A model generated the notes under the pieces. That model saw only the letters and a list, made by a program, of their open reading frames with translations. It was not told the DNA's origin and searched no databases. A stretch of DNA of 32,731 nucleotides from positions 1 to 32,731 of the forward strand of contig CALVEI010000018.1 in assembly GCA_944326515.1 (NCBI GenBank), given 5' to 3'. Position numbers and translations under genes: made by a program. Position 1 is the first letter of the stretch; each line of letters begins with the position of its first letter. Shown piece by piece: positions 23,016-31,125 of the stretch. The stretch comes from Candidatus Gastranaerophilales bacterium (GTDB lineage: Bacteria > Cyanobacteriota > Vampirovibrionia > Gastranaerophilales > Gastranaerophilaceae).

Positions 23016-23951
23016 TTAATTGTTCCCAACATATTTTGCTTGTATAACATTGGTAAACGGGTCGTATCCTGTTATTAAAAATTTGCTTTCTCTTGGTAAC
23101 AAGAATTCGTTTTCTTTCCAATGTTGACGATCTATGTTGAACAAGGCGTCCATATCGATATATTTTGTTCCTTTGGGGACTTCTATTTCTAATATCGGAT
23201 TGTTATTTGTTCTGAATCTGCAAGCAACGTCATAATCTGTGGTTGTTGAAACAAATGACTTGTCTGTGTATATTTTTCCGTCAGTAGAAAGTTGATCTTT
23301 ATCTTGTTCTGTTAAGTCAATTTGTAATGCACGGTAAAGAGTCATTGGCTTTTGAGTTTGCCAAACTTTTGTATCATCTTTAAAAATTTTATCTAACGTA
23401 TTTATGTAATTATTTAGTTTTTCTTCGCTGTCAAAATGGCTTTGTTTTCCATGTCTTAAATAGGCATGAATATCATTTGGATTGTATTTGTATTCTTTTA
23501 ATGCAACCATTTCATCTTTATTAAAGTTCTTTTTTAATGTTCCATCAGCATTATATACGTTGACTTCTTTTGTGTTGTTATCTACTGTATAAATTTCTGT
23601 AACAAAGCCGTCGTTATCTCTGAAACATTTTGCTCTAACATCATCATAGTGCAAGCCTTGAAATCCTTCTACAGGACGCCCGATATGAAAATTGTTTCCA
23701 AATTGTCTGCTGACAGACATATCTTTGTCTTCAAAAATAGTGTTCAAAAGTGTAGCGATTTCTTTAGTGGTTTGCGGTAGTTCTTTTGCATTTTGCATAT
23801 TTACCATAGCCTTGTTGTACAATGCTTGGCACAATACAGCATCGCAATCAGCTTGTTTTATAGGATTTTGGGTGCAGCCCTTTTTTTCGTCAATTTGCTG
23901 TTTTTTTGACGACTGAATATTTTCACACTTTTGACACAAATTAACCTTCAT
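23016..23951 (-). CDS. ADP-ribosyltransferase exoenzyme-like protein (R-S-E class)
   Basis: The C-terminal half (about 180-311) has the mono-ADP-ribosyltransferase layout: catalytic Arg in TLYRAL (R207), the S-T-x motif in KSFVSTTTD (S235-T237), and the E-x-E motif in ENEFLLP (E280, E282), followed by the RESKFLITGYD strand. This order and the E-x-E-F/I-L-L-P wording match the ADPrib_exo_Tox family (C2/iota/VIP2-like and effector ARTs), which transfer ADP-ribose from NAD+ to host or competitor proteins. All three motifs look intact. The N-terminal ~170 residues are unassigned; four Cys are clustered near the start. No Sec signal peptide, so a specialised route or an intracellular target is needed. 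The target is unknown. Confidence 0.82.
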   Translation of the reverse strand: MKVNLCQKCENIQSSKKQQIDEKKGCTQNPIKQADCDAVLCQALYNKAMVNMQNAKELPQTTKEIATLLNTIFEDKDMSVSRQFGNNFHIGRPVEGFQGLHYDDVRAKCFRDNDGFVTEIYTVDNNTKEVNVYNADGTLKKNFNKDEMVALKEYKYNPNDIHAYLRHGKQSHFDSEEKLNNYINTLDKIFKDDTKVWQTQKPMTLYRALQIDLTEQDKDQLSTDGKIYTDKSFVSTTTDYDVACRFRTNNNPILEIEVPKGTKYIDMDALFNIDRQHWKENEFLLPRESKFLITGYDPFTNVIQAKYVGNN

Positions 23952-24032
23952 ATATTATATAAAACAAAATTAACTCAAAAATTGCTTTATCAAACATATA
24001 ATTGAAATTTTATTCTACGAGATAAAAAATTA

Positions 24033-24061
24033 TTGATAAAAATTCAATTTATCGATAGAAT
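24033..24061 (+). promoter_or_regulatory. Sigma-70-type promoter of the OmpH/Skp gene
   Basis: TTGATA (24033-24038), 17-nt spacer, TAGAAT (24056-24061), then a leader of about 20 nt containing AGGAGA before the ATG at 24090. Confidence 0.78.
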
Positions 24062-24089
24062 ACCTATATAAACAGAAAAGGAGAGTTAT

Positions 24090-24551
24090 ATGAACAAAGG
24101 TGTTAAGTATTTTGCGTTAGGTTTAACTGCTTTTATAATTGGTATGTCAGTTAACAATTACGCTATTTCTAACGTTCCAAGCAAAATTGCTGTAGTAGAT
24201 GTACAAAAAGTAGTTGCTTCTTCAGCTCAAGTAAAAGCTCTTAAAGCTGACAGAGAAGCTAAAATTAAAGATTTAGCTAATTTTGTTTCTACAGCAAGAG
24301 CTGCAGTAGCAAAAGAAACTAACGCTACAAAGAAAAAAGAACTTGAAAACAAATACAACAAAGAATTGAATGCTAAAAGAAATGCAATTCAAAAAGACTA
24401 TGCTAAAAAATTGGCAGCTATCGATAAAAACATTTCTGCTGTAATTAACCAAAAAGCTAAAGCAGCAAGCTATGATTTAGTTTTGGCTAAAGGTGTTGTT
24501 TTGTACGGTGGTACTGATATCACTTCAGAAATTACAAAAGCTGTAAAATAG
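24090..24551 (+). CDS. OmpH/Skp-family periplasmic chaperone
   Basis: Holds unfolded outer-membrane proteins in the periplasm in Gram-negative bacteria. A hydrophobic signal segment (6-27) is followed by KIAVVDVQKVVASSAQVKAL (32-51), the conserved start of the Skp/OmpH trimer domain, then a long Ala/Lys-rich coiled coil (50-125) and the closing strand YDLVLAKGVVLYGGTDIT (about 128-145), typical of the family. Length (153) is normal. The ribosome-binding site AAGGAGAG is strong. Flanked by its own promoter and terminator, it is monocistronic. It supports the view that this organism has an outer membrane. Confidence 0.88.
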   Translation: MNKGVKYFALGLTAFIIGMSVNNYAISNVPSKIAVVDVQKVVASSAQVKALKADREAKIKDLANFVSTARAAVAKETNATKKKELENKYNKELNAKRNAIQKDYAKKLAAIDKNISAVINQKAKAASYDLVLAKGVVLYGGTDITSEITKAVK

Positions 24552-24569
24552 TCAAAAATATCTGATATT

Positions 24570-24603
24570 AAAAAGCCTCTAAGTTATCTTAGAGGCTTTT
24601 TAG
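24570..24603. terminator. Bidirectional rho-independent terminator
   Basis: The perfect 13-bp stem AAAAGCCTCTAAG (24571-24583) with 24588-24600 and a 4-nt loop. T-rich on both exits; it separates the convergent OmpH/Skp and hydG genes. Confidence 0.95.
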
Positions 24604-26025
24604 TTAGAATCTAAAATCACGTTCTCCGTGTTCTATTTTTATTAAGTCTTGAGCAACGGCTTGTTTTATTTTTTCTCCACTTTCTAAGATATCCATTTCA
24701 TGTTGTATGAATTTTTCACCAAGAGCTTTAGTTTCCGCAGAAGCGTAATCTTCTAGATATTCTTTCAATGTAATAATAGCGTTAGGGTGACAGAAGTTAT
24801 GGATTTGTTGTTGTTTGCAAACTTCCATAAACCTTTCCCCTGTTCTTCCTGCTCTATAGCAAGCCGTACAGAAACTTGGTAAGTACCCAAGTTCCATCAA
24901 CCATTTTATGACTTCATCAAGAGGTCTTCTGTCCGAAATATCAAATTGAGCAGAGTCTTCTGTGTCAGGCATTGGGTTAAAGTATCCACCAACACTAGTT
25001 TTGGAACCGCCTGACATTTGAGAAACTCCTAAAGCTAAAAGTCTTTTTCTGCATTCTTCTGATTCTCTTGTAGAAACAATCATGCCTGTGTATGGGGCTG
25101 CTATACGAATGCAGGCAACAATTTTTGCAAAAGTATCATCGTCTATTCCGTTGTCGAATGCGCTTGGGTCAATGTCATCTGCCTTTTTGATACGAGGAAC
25201 GCTTATTGCATGTGGTCCTACGCCAAATGCAGCTTCTAAGTGTTCTGCGTGCATCATTAGAGCAGTAAATTCATATCTGTATAATTCGAGACCGAACAAT
25301 ACACCAAGGCTTACATCATCAATTCCTGCCTCCATCGCTCTGTCCATAGCTTCTGTGTGGTATGCATAATTGTGTTTTGGTCCTGTTGGGTGAAGCCTTT
25401 CGTAAGTTTCTTTATTGTATGTTTCTTGGAATAGAACATATGTGCCAATGCCTGCTTCGTGTAGTTTTTTATAATTTTCTACTGATGTAGCGGCAATGTT
25501 TACGTTTACCCTACGTATCGCGCCGTTTTTATGTTTTACGGAATAAATTGTTTTTAAAGATTCCAAGATGTATTCAATAGGGTTATTAACAGGGTCTTCA
25601 CCTGCTTCTATTGCTAATCTTTTGTGGCCCATATCTTGAAGTGCAATTACTTCGTTTCTTATTTCTTCTTGCGTAAGTTTTTTACGAGGAATGTGTTTGT
25701 TTTGATGGTGGTAAGGGCAATACACGCAACCGTTCACACAATAATTTGATAAATATAAAGGTGCAAACAAAACAATTCTGTTGCCGTAGTAGTCTTGTTT
25801 TATTTCCATTGCAAGGTCAAAAATCTCTTTGTTTTTTTCTTCTATTTCACAATCGAGTAATACGGCTGCCTCTCTGTGAGTAAGACCTTTTTTCAATTTA
25901 GCTTTTGCCAAAATTTTATCAATAACTTCTATGTTGTTTTTATTCTTTTCTGCGTATTCCAAAGTCTCTAAGATTTCTTCGTGGCAGATAAATTCCTCAG
26001 CTTTGTGTGATTTTGGATTATACAT
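24604..26025 (-). CDS. hydG: [FeFe]-hydrogenase H-cluster maturase HydG
   Basis: Radical SAM tyrosine lyase that makes CO, cyanide and the Fe(CO)(CN) synthon for the [FeFe]-hydrogenase active site. The radical SAM motif is C96-x3-C100-x2-C103 (CVNGCVYC). The C-terminal auxiliary cluster motif is C386-x2-C389-x22-C412, exactly the C-x2-C-x22-C spacing specific to HydG and absent from the related ThiH. The length of 473 fits. The start has AGAAGGG 4-5 nt upstream. No hydE, hydF or hydrogenase gene is nearby, so the maturation set is scattered. Presence implies that an [FeFe]-hydrogenase is encoded elsewhere in the genome. Confidence 0.96.
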   Translation of the reverse strand: MYNPKSHKAEEFICHEEILETLEYAEKNKNNIEVIDKILAKAKLKKGLTHREAAVLLDCEIEEKNKEIFDLAMEIKQDYYGNRIVLFAPLYLSNYCVNGCVYCPYHHQNKHIPRKKLTQEEIRNEVIALQDMGHKRLAIEAGEDPVNNPIEYILESLKTIYSVKHKNGAIRRVNVNIAATSVENYKKLHEAGIGTYVLFQETYNKETYERLHPTGPKHNYAYHTEAMDRAMEAGIDDVSLGVLFGLELYRYEFTALMMHAEHLEAAFGVGPHAISVPRIKKADDIDPSAFDNGIDDDTFAKIVACIRIAAPYTGMIVSTRESEECRKRLLALGVSQMSGGSKTSVGGYFNPMPDTEDSAQFDISDRRPLDEVIKWLMELGYLPSFCTACYRAGRTGERFMEVCKQQQIHNFCHPNAIITLKEYLEDYASAETKALGEKFIQHEMDILESGEKIKQAVAQDLIKIEHGERDFRF

Positions 26026-26052
26026 AGTACCCTTCTCTCTATCTTTAACATT

Positions 26053-26061
26053 ATTATATCA
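26053..26061 (-). promoter_or_regulatory. Extended -10 promoter of hydG
   Basis: On the minus strand TGA-TATAAT (a TGn extended -10) lies 27 nt upstream of the hydG ATG. The -35 region is poor, as is usual for extended -10 promoters. Confidence 0.6.
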
Positions 26062-26102
26062 CGTCATAAACCAAGGTTGTTTTTAATTGTGATTTTTTTA
26101 TA

Positions 26103-27959
26103 TTAATCGTGATTTTGAGATTTAAAGTGGGTTTCTACCCTATTCTTTATTGATTCGAGTGCGGCTAAGAAGCTTTTAGGGTCTTTGGTTTGTTTTATAT
26201 TGTCAAATGCGTCTTTAAAATCTTTTTTGCAAGAGGTCAATAGTTCGTTAAACGCCAATTCTTGCTCTTTTTTTCTTTGGGCAATTACCTTTTCATCTAT
26301 AGATTGATAATTGCGCATTGCTCTTTCTGCTTTTTGTTCTTGTTTTAATTTTTCTTTTTCAAGCAGTTTTTGGGCTTTTTCTTCTTCTTTTAGTCTTTTG
26401 GCTTCTTCTCTGTCTTTTTTGTCCTGTTCTATTGTGTCATTTACAAATTTTTTGAAATCTGCTATTTTTTCATTTAACGGTTCAAGATATTTTAGTGCTG
26501 TCAGTTCATATATATCTTGTTGGTTATAAAACTTTAATATGTTAGGAATCATAGTAGGATATTTGGGATTGTAGTTGCTAACTACTTTGTTATTTTGAAT
26601 AAGAAGATAGTCTTTAGTTTCTCCCTCATCGTCTAAGACAGAAATTTTTATTAGGTTATCGTTATGCTTTGAGTTGCAGCGCATTATATTAACTTTTTCT
26701 TTGTCAGGACCAACATTCGCAAAAGTATAACCTCTTTTGCCAGGCATGTTTAGAAAGTCGGGGTAGGCTAATTTGATTTTGTATATTTGTACATTGTTTA
26801 GCTTTGAAAACTGATTTTCTACAGATTTAAACGATGCGTCTATTGTTTCCATTAAGTCTTTGTGCTCGTCAGAAAGTGAGCCTGGAGTGTTGTCAGGTGT
26901 TATGTGTTTTAAATAATTTTGAAGTTCTTGTGAATAAAGCTCCAGATAGTTTTCCAATTCTGTTGAATAATGATTTGTTTTTATTTCTTTTATATCGGCA
27001 AAATATAGCTTTTCCGGTAATATTGTTGGACACTTGGGGTTGAAATTGGAAATTATATTATTATCTTTTATCAAATATCCTTTTTTGATTGAACCGTCTT
27101 GGTTATAAACCATTAATCTTTGCAAGTAGCCAAATTTGTTGCTTTCGATTGAAGAATAGTTGATTTGTTCGTTATTTTGACCCAAGTCTTTAAACGTGTA
27201 TGTTGACTGACCTGAAGTTTGTTTATATTTTGGAAACTTAAGGTTCATTTTATACAGAGTTGATTGGGGAATCTTTTCTGCTGTTTCTTTTACTGTTTCT
27301 GTAAGTTTTACTATATCAGAAATAGAGTCACTTGCTTTGGATGAAAGCTCAGCTGCAATTGGCTTTAGATGTGTGTCTTTTTTTGACAAAACAAGCAATC
27401 TGACTTTTAACATTACTGGGTCAATATTTGATATTATCTCGCGAAGGTTTTTGTTTGTTCCGTTTTCTTCAAGTTCTTCTAATGTATAAAACTCAAGGTT
27501 GTTAGATAAAGAGTTTGGCTCTTGCGGGTTATAGTTTTTTATAATTCTACCGTCTTTTATTAACCAACCGTTTTTTATTTTTCCGTCTGTTGTTCTTTGA
27601 GTTATGCGTATTGTATTTGTGTGGTTTTTAAAATTGCCTGCTTCAAAAGAGATGTTGTCTTTGTCAGGGCCAATGTTTTTTAATGTAATACCGTCAATAG
27701 TGTTAAATAGACCTGATTCTGTAATCAGAGATTTAACGCCTTCACCTGTTTTTTTGTCGAGAATAGATACAATGTGATTGTATGAACTTGCCAAGCTGTT
27801 TAAATCTGTTCTTATATCTTGAGGCATTGAGTATTTAGGTTTATCAAACCTGTCATAATCGTTTTTTTGTGAAAAGCTCACATACTTTTTGCTTGGCAAT
27901 TGATAATTATTGTATGAAATTTTTTGAGTTGTATATGGGGAGATAATAATTTTGTTCAT
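26103..27959 (-). CDS. Hypothetical protein with three copies of a beta-rich repeat and C-terminal coiled coil
   Basis: Unrecognised 618-residue protein. Three repeats (about 84-158, 235-320, 391-478) share F-x-N/D-(I/V/L)-G-(P/Q)-(D/N)-(K/N), then D-(D/E)-G-x-x-K-(N/K/D)-(G)-(W/Y/L)-L-I, then a final (I/V)-(I/V)-x-N-(Y/F)-N-P and L-x-F-Y. Helical linkers separate them. Residues 500-570 form a highly charged Lys/Glu coiled coil. A VSF motif lies at 27-29. No signal peptide. I chose the ATG at 27959; an upstream in-frame ATG (28040) would overlap the start of the divergent epimerase gene and its extension is Phe/Lys-rich with no family character. The ribosome-binding site is weak. Confidence 0.72.
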   Translation of the reverse strand: MNKIIISPYTTQKISYNNYQLPSKKYVSFSQKNDYDRFDKPKYSMPQDIRTDLNSLASSYNHIVSILDKKTGEGVKSLITESGLFNTIDGITLKNIGPDKDNISFEAGNFKNHTNTIRITQRTTDGKIKNGWLIKDGRIIKNYNPQEPNSLSNNLEFYTLEELEENGTNKNLREIISNIDPVMLKVRLLVLSKKDTHLKPIAAELSSKASDSISDIVKLTETVKETAEKIPQSTLYKMNLKFPKYKQTSGQSTYTFKDLGQNNEQINYSSIESNKFGYLQRLMVYNQDGSIKKGYLIKDNNIISNFNPKCPTILPEKLYFADIKEIKTNHYSTELENYLELYSQELQNYLKHITPDNTPGSLSDEHKDLMETIDASFKSVENQFSKLNNVQIYKIKLAYPDFLNMPGKRGYTFANVGPDKEKVNIMRCNSKHNDNLIKISVLDDEGETKDYLLIQNNKVVSNYNPKYPTMIPNILKFYNQQDIYELTALKYLEPLNEKIADFKKFVNDTIEQDKKDREEAKRLKEEEKAQKLLEKEKLKQEQKAERAMRNYQSIDEKVIAQRKKEQELAFNELLTSCKKDFKDAFDNIKQTKDPKSFLAALESIKNRVETHFKSQNHD

Positions 27960-27994
27960 AGTTGGATAAAACTTGTCAAAAAAAAATTTGCTAT

Positions 27995-28023
27995 TTGTTA
28001 AAAAAAATTTTGCGAGATATGAT
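27995..28023 (+). promoter_or_regulatory. Sigma-70-type promoter abutting the epimerase gene start
   Basis: TTGTTA (27995-28000), exactly 17 nt, TATGAT (28018-28023). The ATG at 28035 lies 11 nt after the -10 box, so transcription would begin about 5 nt before the start codon or closer. No ribosome-binding site; a leaderless transcript is likely. Confidence 0.65.
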
Positions 28024-28034
28024 ATTATTGTCTT

Positions 28035-28883
28035 ATGCAAAAAAATGTTTTATTAACAGGTTCAGGCGGTTTTGTCGGAAAAAATTTAAAAGAATTTTTT
28101 CAACCAAAATACAATTTGTTATGTCCAAGAAGTTTTGAACTTGATTTGACTGATTTTAAATCTGTTAAACGTTACTTTGATTCAAACGACATTGATTTTG
28201 TTATTCACTGTGCATCTAAGGGTGGAGTAAGAGGGCTAGTTGATCCTCAAACTTGTGAAACTGATAATTTGTTGATGGTGAAAAATATTTTGGTTTCAAA
28301 AAAAGATGATATAAAAGTTATTATATTTGGTTCAGGGGCGGCTTATTCAAAAGACAGAGATTTGCATAAAGTAAAAGAGTCGCAAATTGGTGATGTTATT
28401 CCAAAAGATCTTTATGGTAAGTCAAAAATGGAATTGGCTGATTTGACATTATTAAGAGATGATATGTTATGCTTGAATATTTTTGCTTGTTATGGGAAGT
28501 ATGAAAAGGAAAGCAGATTTCCAACTTATGCAATTATTCAAAATCTAAAAAAAGAACCTATCGTGATAAACCAAAATGTGGTTTTTGATTATCTGTATAT
28601 CGATGATTTGTGTAGGATAGTTGAAAAATTTATTTATGAGTTCCCCAAAAGCAGGGTTATAAATGTTACGCCTACACAAAGTGTATCTTTAGTTGAAATT
28701 GCTCAGATGGTAAATGAGATAAGCGGGTATAAATCTGATATAGAATTTAAAGAACTTGGACTAAACTACGAATATACAGGAGATAACAAGCTGTTGTTAG
28801 AAGAAATTCCTGATTTTGAATTTACTCCTTTAACGGATGGTTTAACAGTTTTATTCAATCATTGTAAAAAAATATTAAAATGA
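28035..28883 (+). CDS. NAD(P)-dependent sugar epimerase/dehydratase (extended SDR)
   Basis: Rossmann-fold enzyme acting on a nucleotide sugar. The dinucleotide motif is GSGGFVG (9-15), the catalytic Ser is in FGSGA (S100), and Y-x3-K is YGKSK (Y127, K131). The middle FACYGKYE and the late FDYLYIDDLCRIVEKF (R/Y-D-x-x-Y-V-x-D-x) and TPTQSVSLVEIA are standard for UDP/GDP-sugar epimerases. Length 282 is on the short side. Precise substrate cannot be told; a GDP-fucose-synthase-like or dTDP-sugar role is possible. It is divergent from the triple-repeat protein and upstream of the aminotransferase fusion, 74 nt apart. Confidence 0.85.
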   Translation: MQKNVLLTGSGGFVGKNLKEFFQPKYNLLCPRSFELDLTDFKSVKRYFDSNDIDFVIHCASKGGVRGLVDPQTCETDNLLMVKNILVSKKDDIKVIIFGSGAAYSKDRDLHKVKESQIGDVIPKDLYGKSKMELADLTLLRDDMLCLNIFACYGKYEKESRFPTYAIIQNLKKEPIVINQNVVFDYLYIDDLCRIVEKFIYEFPKSRVINVTPTQSVSLVEIAQMVNEISGYKSDIEFKELGLNYEYTGDNKLLLEEIPDFEFTPLTDGLTVLFNHCKKILK

Positions 28884-28922
28884 TTTTTTTAGTTAACAAA
28901 AATTTTAATTTATAGATTTTCC

Positions 28923-28948
28923 CTCTAATGGTTAAACATTTATTAGAG
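28923..28948 (+). promoter_or_regulatory. Hairpin in leader of the aminotransferase-GNAT gene
   Basis: CTCTAAT (28923-28929) and ATTAGAG (28942-28948) form a 7-bp inverted repeat with a 12-nt spacer, 9 nt upstream of the chosen ATG. Its 3' arm includes the AGAG that acts as the weak ribosome-binding site, so it could mask translation initiation. Confidence 0.4.
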
Positions 28949-28957
28949 AAAGCTTTT

Positions 28958-31063
28958 ATGAAAATATCTCCAATAATAACGCCTTTACCATTTGTGATAA
29001 ACGGTAAAGTAAGTAGTAATGGTAAGGAAAATATTATCAATACACAGGTTAGTTTTGAAGAAAAGAAACTGCCTCTTGTTACTGCTAGACTTGCAATTGT
29101 AAGCTTTTATGGCGACAAAAAAATCAAGCCTGCAAAAAGGCTTGATTCTGGTGACTATAAGATTTCAAGATATATTGCAGAAATTGGTAAAGCAAGGTAT
29201 TTGCACGGGGATAAAGCTGTTGTTGATATGTCAATGGGGAATCCTGATCTTACTCCTCCCGAGAGGGCTAAAAAGGCTTTAAAAGACAAAGTTGGTGATT
29301 TGTGGTCACACAGATATAATAACCCCAAAGGTGATGGATTTTTCTTTCATACAGCTGCAGATTGGATGAAAAAGAGATTTGGCGTAACTGTTGATCCTAG
29401 AAAAGAAATTATGGTTACATCAGGTGCGTCTGATGCTGTTGATCATATATTTTCTGCTTATGCGGAATATGGAGATAAAGTATTGGTGCCTGATCCGGGG
29501 TATTCTTTATATGATGATTTGATTACAAGACATGATTTAAAAAAAGTTCCTTATAAAATTAATCCGAAAAATGGGTATCTTCCAGACTTTTCTACAATGT
29601 CAAAAGATGCCAAAATTCTTATATTAAACTATCCTCATAACCCGACAGGCTCTTTTGCTCCTAAAAAAACTTTTGAAGATGCCGTAAAATTTGCAAAAGA
29701 AAACGGTATTTTGATAATTCATGATATGGATAACAGCGAAATAACTCATACAGGCAGAAAACCTGTTGGCATAATGCAGGTAGACGGTGCAAAAGATGTT
29801 GCTTTTGAAGTTCATACTTTTTCTAAAGCACAAAGTATGCCAGGGTTAAGAGTTGCTTTTGCGGTAAGTTCAAAAGACAACATAGACAATTTGCTTAAAG
29901 CAAAATATCTTTCAGGCGGAAGTGTTTACATCCCTGTTCAAGCAGCTGCTGCAGAAGCTTTAAAAGATGAAGAAGGATATATTCAAAAGGTAAATAAAAT
30001 TTATCGCAACCGTAAAAACACAGCAATAAAACGATTGCACGAACTTGGCAGTGATGCAAAACCGACAGAGGGAACTTATTACTTGTGGGCGAAGATTCCT
30101 CCAGATTTTAACTCTGATGAGTTTTTTAAATATGTTTTGCATAAATCACAAATAGCATTCACACCGGGAGATGTTTTTGGCGATAATGGTGATGGCTATG
30201 TACGTATAGTAATGTCTGCCAATGAAAAACAGATAAACGAAGCTTTTGATAGAATTAAGGCGGCAGGTATAAGATTTGATGTTTCTAAATTAGATTTACC
30301 TCAAGAGCTGCAAAAAGAAATAGCTTCGATGGCTGACGGCTCTTATACTATTACACCTAAAGAAGAAAGAGATTTTGAAGCTTATAAGAAAATGTTGCCT
30401 CAAAGACGTGAGATTCTTATTAATCGTTTAAAAGACAAGGATGCAAAACTTATGAAGTTTGTTCCTAAAGAAGGTGTAAACTTGCCTTGGAATGTTTTGA
30501 AAGACGGTCAAAGCGTTTATTTGCAAAATATAAAAGAAGGTCGTTCGGTTTTTGGAGAGGTAAAAGATATTCTGCCATACAGTGATGAATCAGAATATAA
30601 ATTGTTGGCACATGAATTAAAAAAACAATGGAGACAAGAAAAATATCCCGAAGCAGAAATTTTACCGCCTTATAAATCGGGTAAATTGTATCCTGATGCG
30701 GTTTATTTCGTTTTGAGAGCAGAGGGTAAAATTCAAGCATTGGCAAATATTGAGATTCAAGACGATGGTTGTGTATGGGGCCGCAGTTTGAATACTGCTC
30801 CGTGGAATCAAGGTAAAGCAAGAACAATGAAAAATAGTGCTAAGGCAGTTATTGCAAGAATGGTCAGCTACTGTTTGGAAACAGGAAATCATACGCTTAA
30901 ATTTGCTACTGATAAGCCTGAAAATGTTGCTCTTTATAAATCTTTAGGTATGAAAGAAGACGGAGTGAGATATTTTAACGGTGTTAAAAATACTGTTTTA
31001 ACTTTTGATAAAGAGTCTATGGAAAAATATTTGAATATATTCCAAATAAATTTGAGTTTTTAG
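28958..31063 (+). CDS. Class I/II PLP aminotransferase fused to a C-terminal GNAT domain
   Basis: Residues about 60-435 are a fold-type I aminotransferase close to aspartate / LL-diaminopimelate aminotransferases: SMGNPDLTPP (92-101), TSGASDAVDHIF (154-165), NYPHNPTG (224-231), the PLP lysine in TFSKAQSMPGLRVAF (K290) and the substrate Arg in GYVRIVMS (R416). After HDMD (255-258) the position usually held by the PLP-contacting Tyr is Asn259. Residues 515-690 look like a GNAT domain: beta strands, an internal helix, and TDKPENVALYKSLGMKEDG (651-669). The pyrophosphate loop consensus is not obvious. A VSF motif lies at 31-33. Start at 28958 chosen for AGAGAAAG just upstream; ATG 28928 has none. 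Such a fusion could transaminate and then acylate one amino compound. Confidence 0.8.
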   Translation: MKISPIITPLPFVINGKVSSNGKENIINTQVSFEEKKLPLVTARLAIVSFYGDKKIKPAKRLDSGDYKISRYIAEIGKARYLHGDKAVVDMSMGNPDLTPPERAKKALKDKVGDLWSHRYNNPKGDGFFFHTAADWMKKRFGVTVDPRKEIMVTSGASDAVDHIFSAYAEYGDKVLVPDPGYSLYDDLITRHDLKKVPYKINPKNGYLPDFSTMSKDAKILILNYPHNPTGSFAPKKTFEDAVKFAKENGILIIHDMDNSEITHTGRKPVGIMQVDGAKDVAFEVHTFSKAQSMPGLRVAFAVSSKDNIDNLLKAKYLSGGSVYIPVQAAAAEALKDEEGYIQKVNKIYRNRKNTAIKRLHELGSDAKPTEGTYYLWAKIPPDFNSDEFFKYVLHKSQIAFTPGDVFGDNGDGYVRIVMSANEKQINEAFDRIKAAGIRFDVSKLDLPQELQKEIASMADGSYTITPKEERDFEAYKKMLPQRREILINRLKDKDAKLMKFVPKEGVNLPWNVLKDGQSVYLQNIKEGRSVFGEVKDILPYSDESEYKLLAHELKKQWRQEKYPEAEILPPYKSGKLYPDAVYFVLRAEGKIQALANIEIQDDGCVWGRSLNTAPWNQGKARTMKNSAKAVIARMVSYCLETGNHTLKFATDKPENVALYKSLGMKEDGVRYFNGVKNTVLTFDKESMEKYLNIFQINLSF

Positions 31064-31125
31064 TTAACATAATTAGCCAGAATCGGTAATTTTTCTAAGT
31101 TCAAAAAAGATATAGTATTTGAACT

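Noticed and set aside
23016..23951. Toxin-antitoxin pair with a small antitoxin
   Set aside because: No small gene overlaps or flanks the ADP-ribosyltransferase; the neighbouring gene encodes 623 residues.
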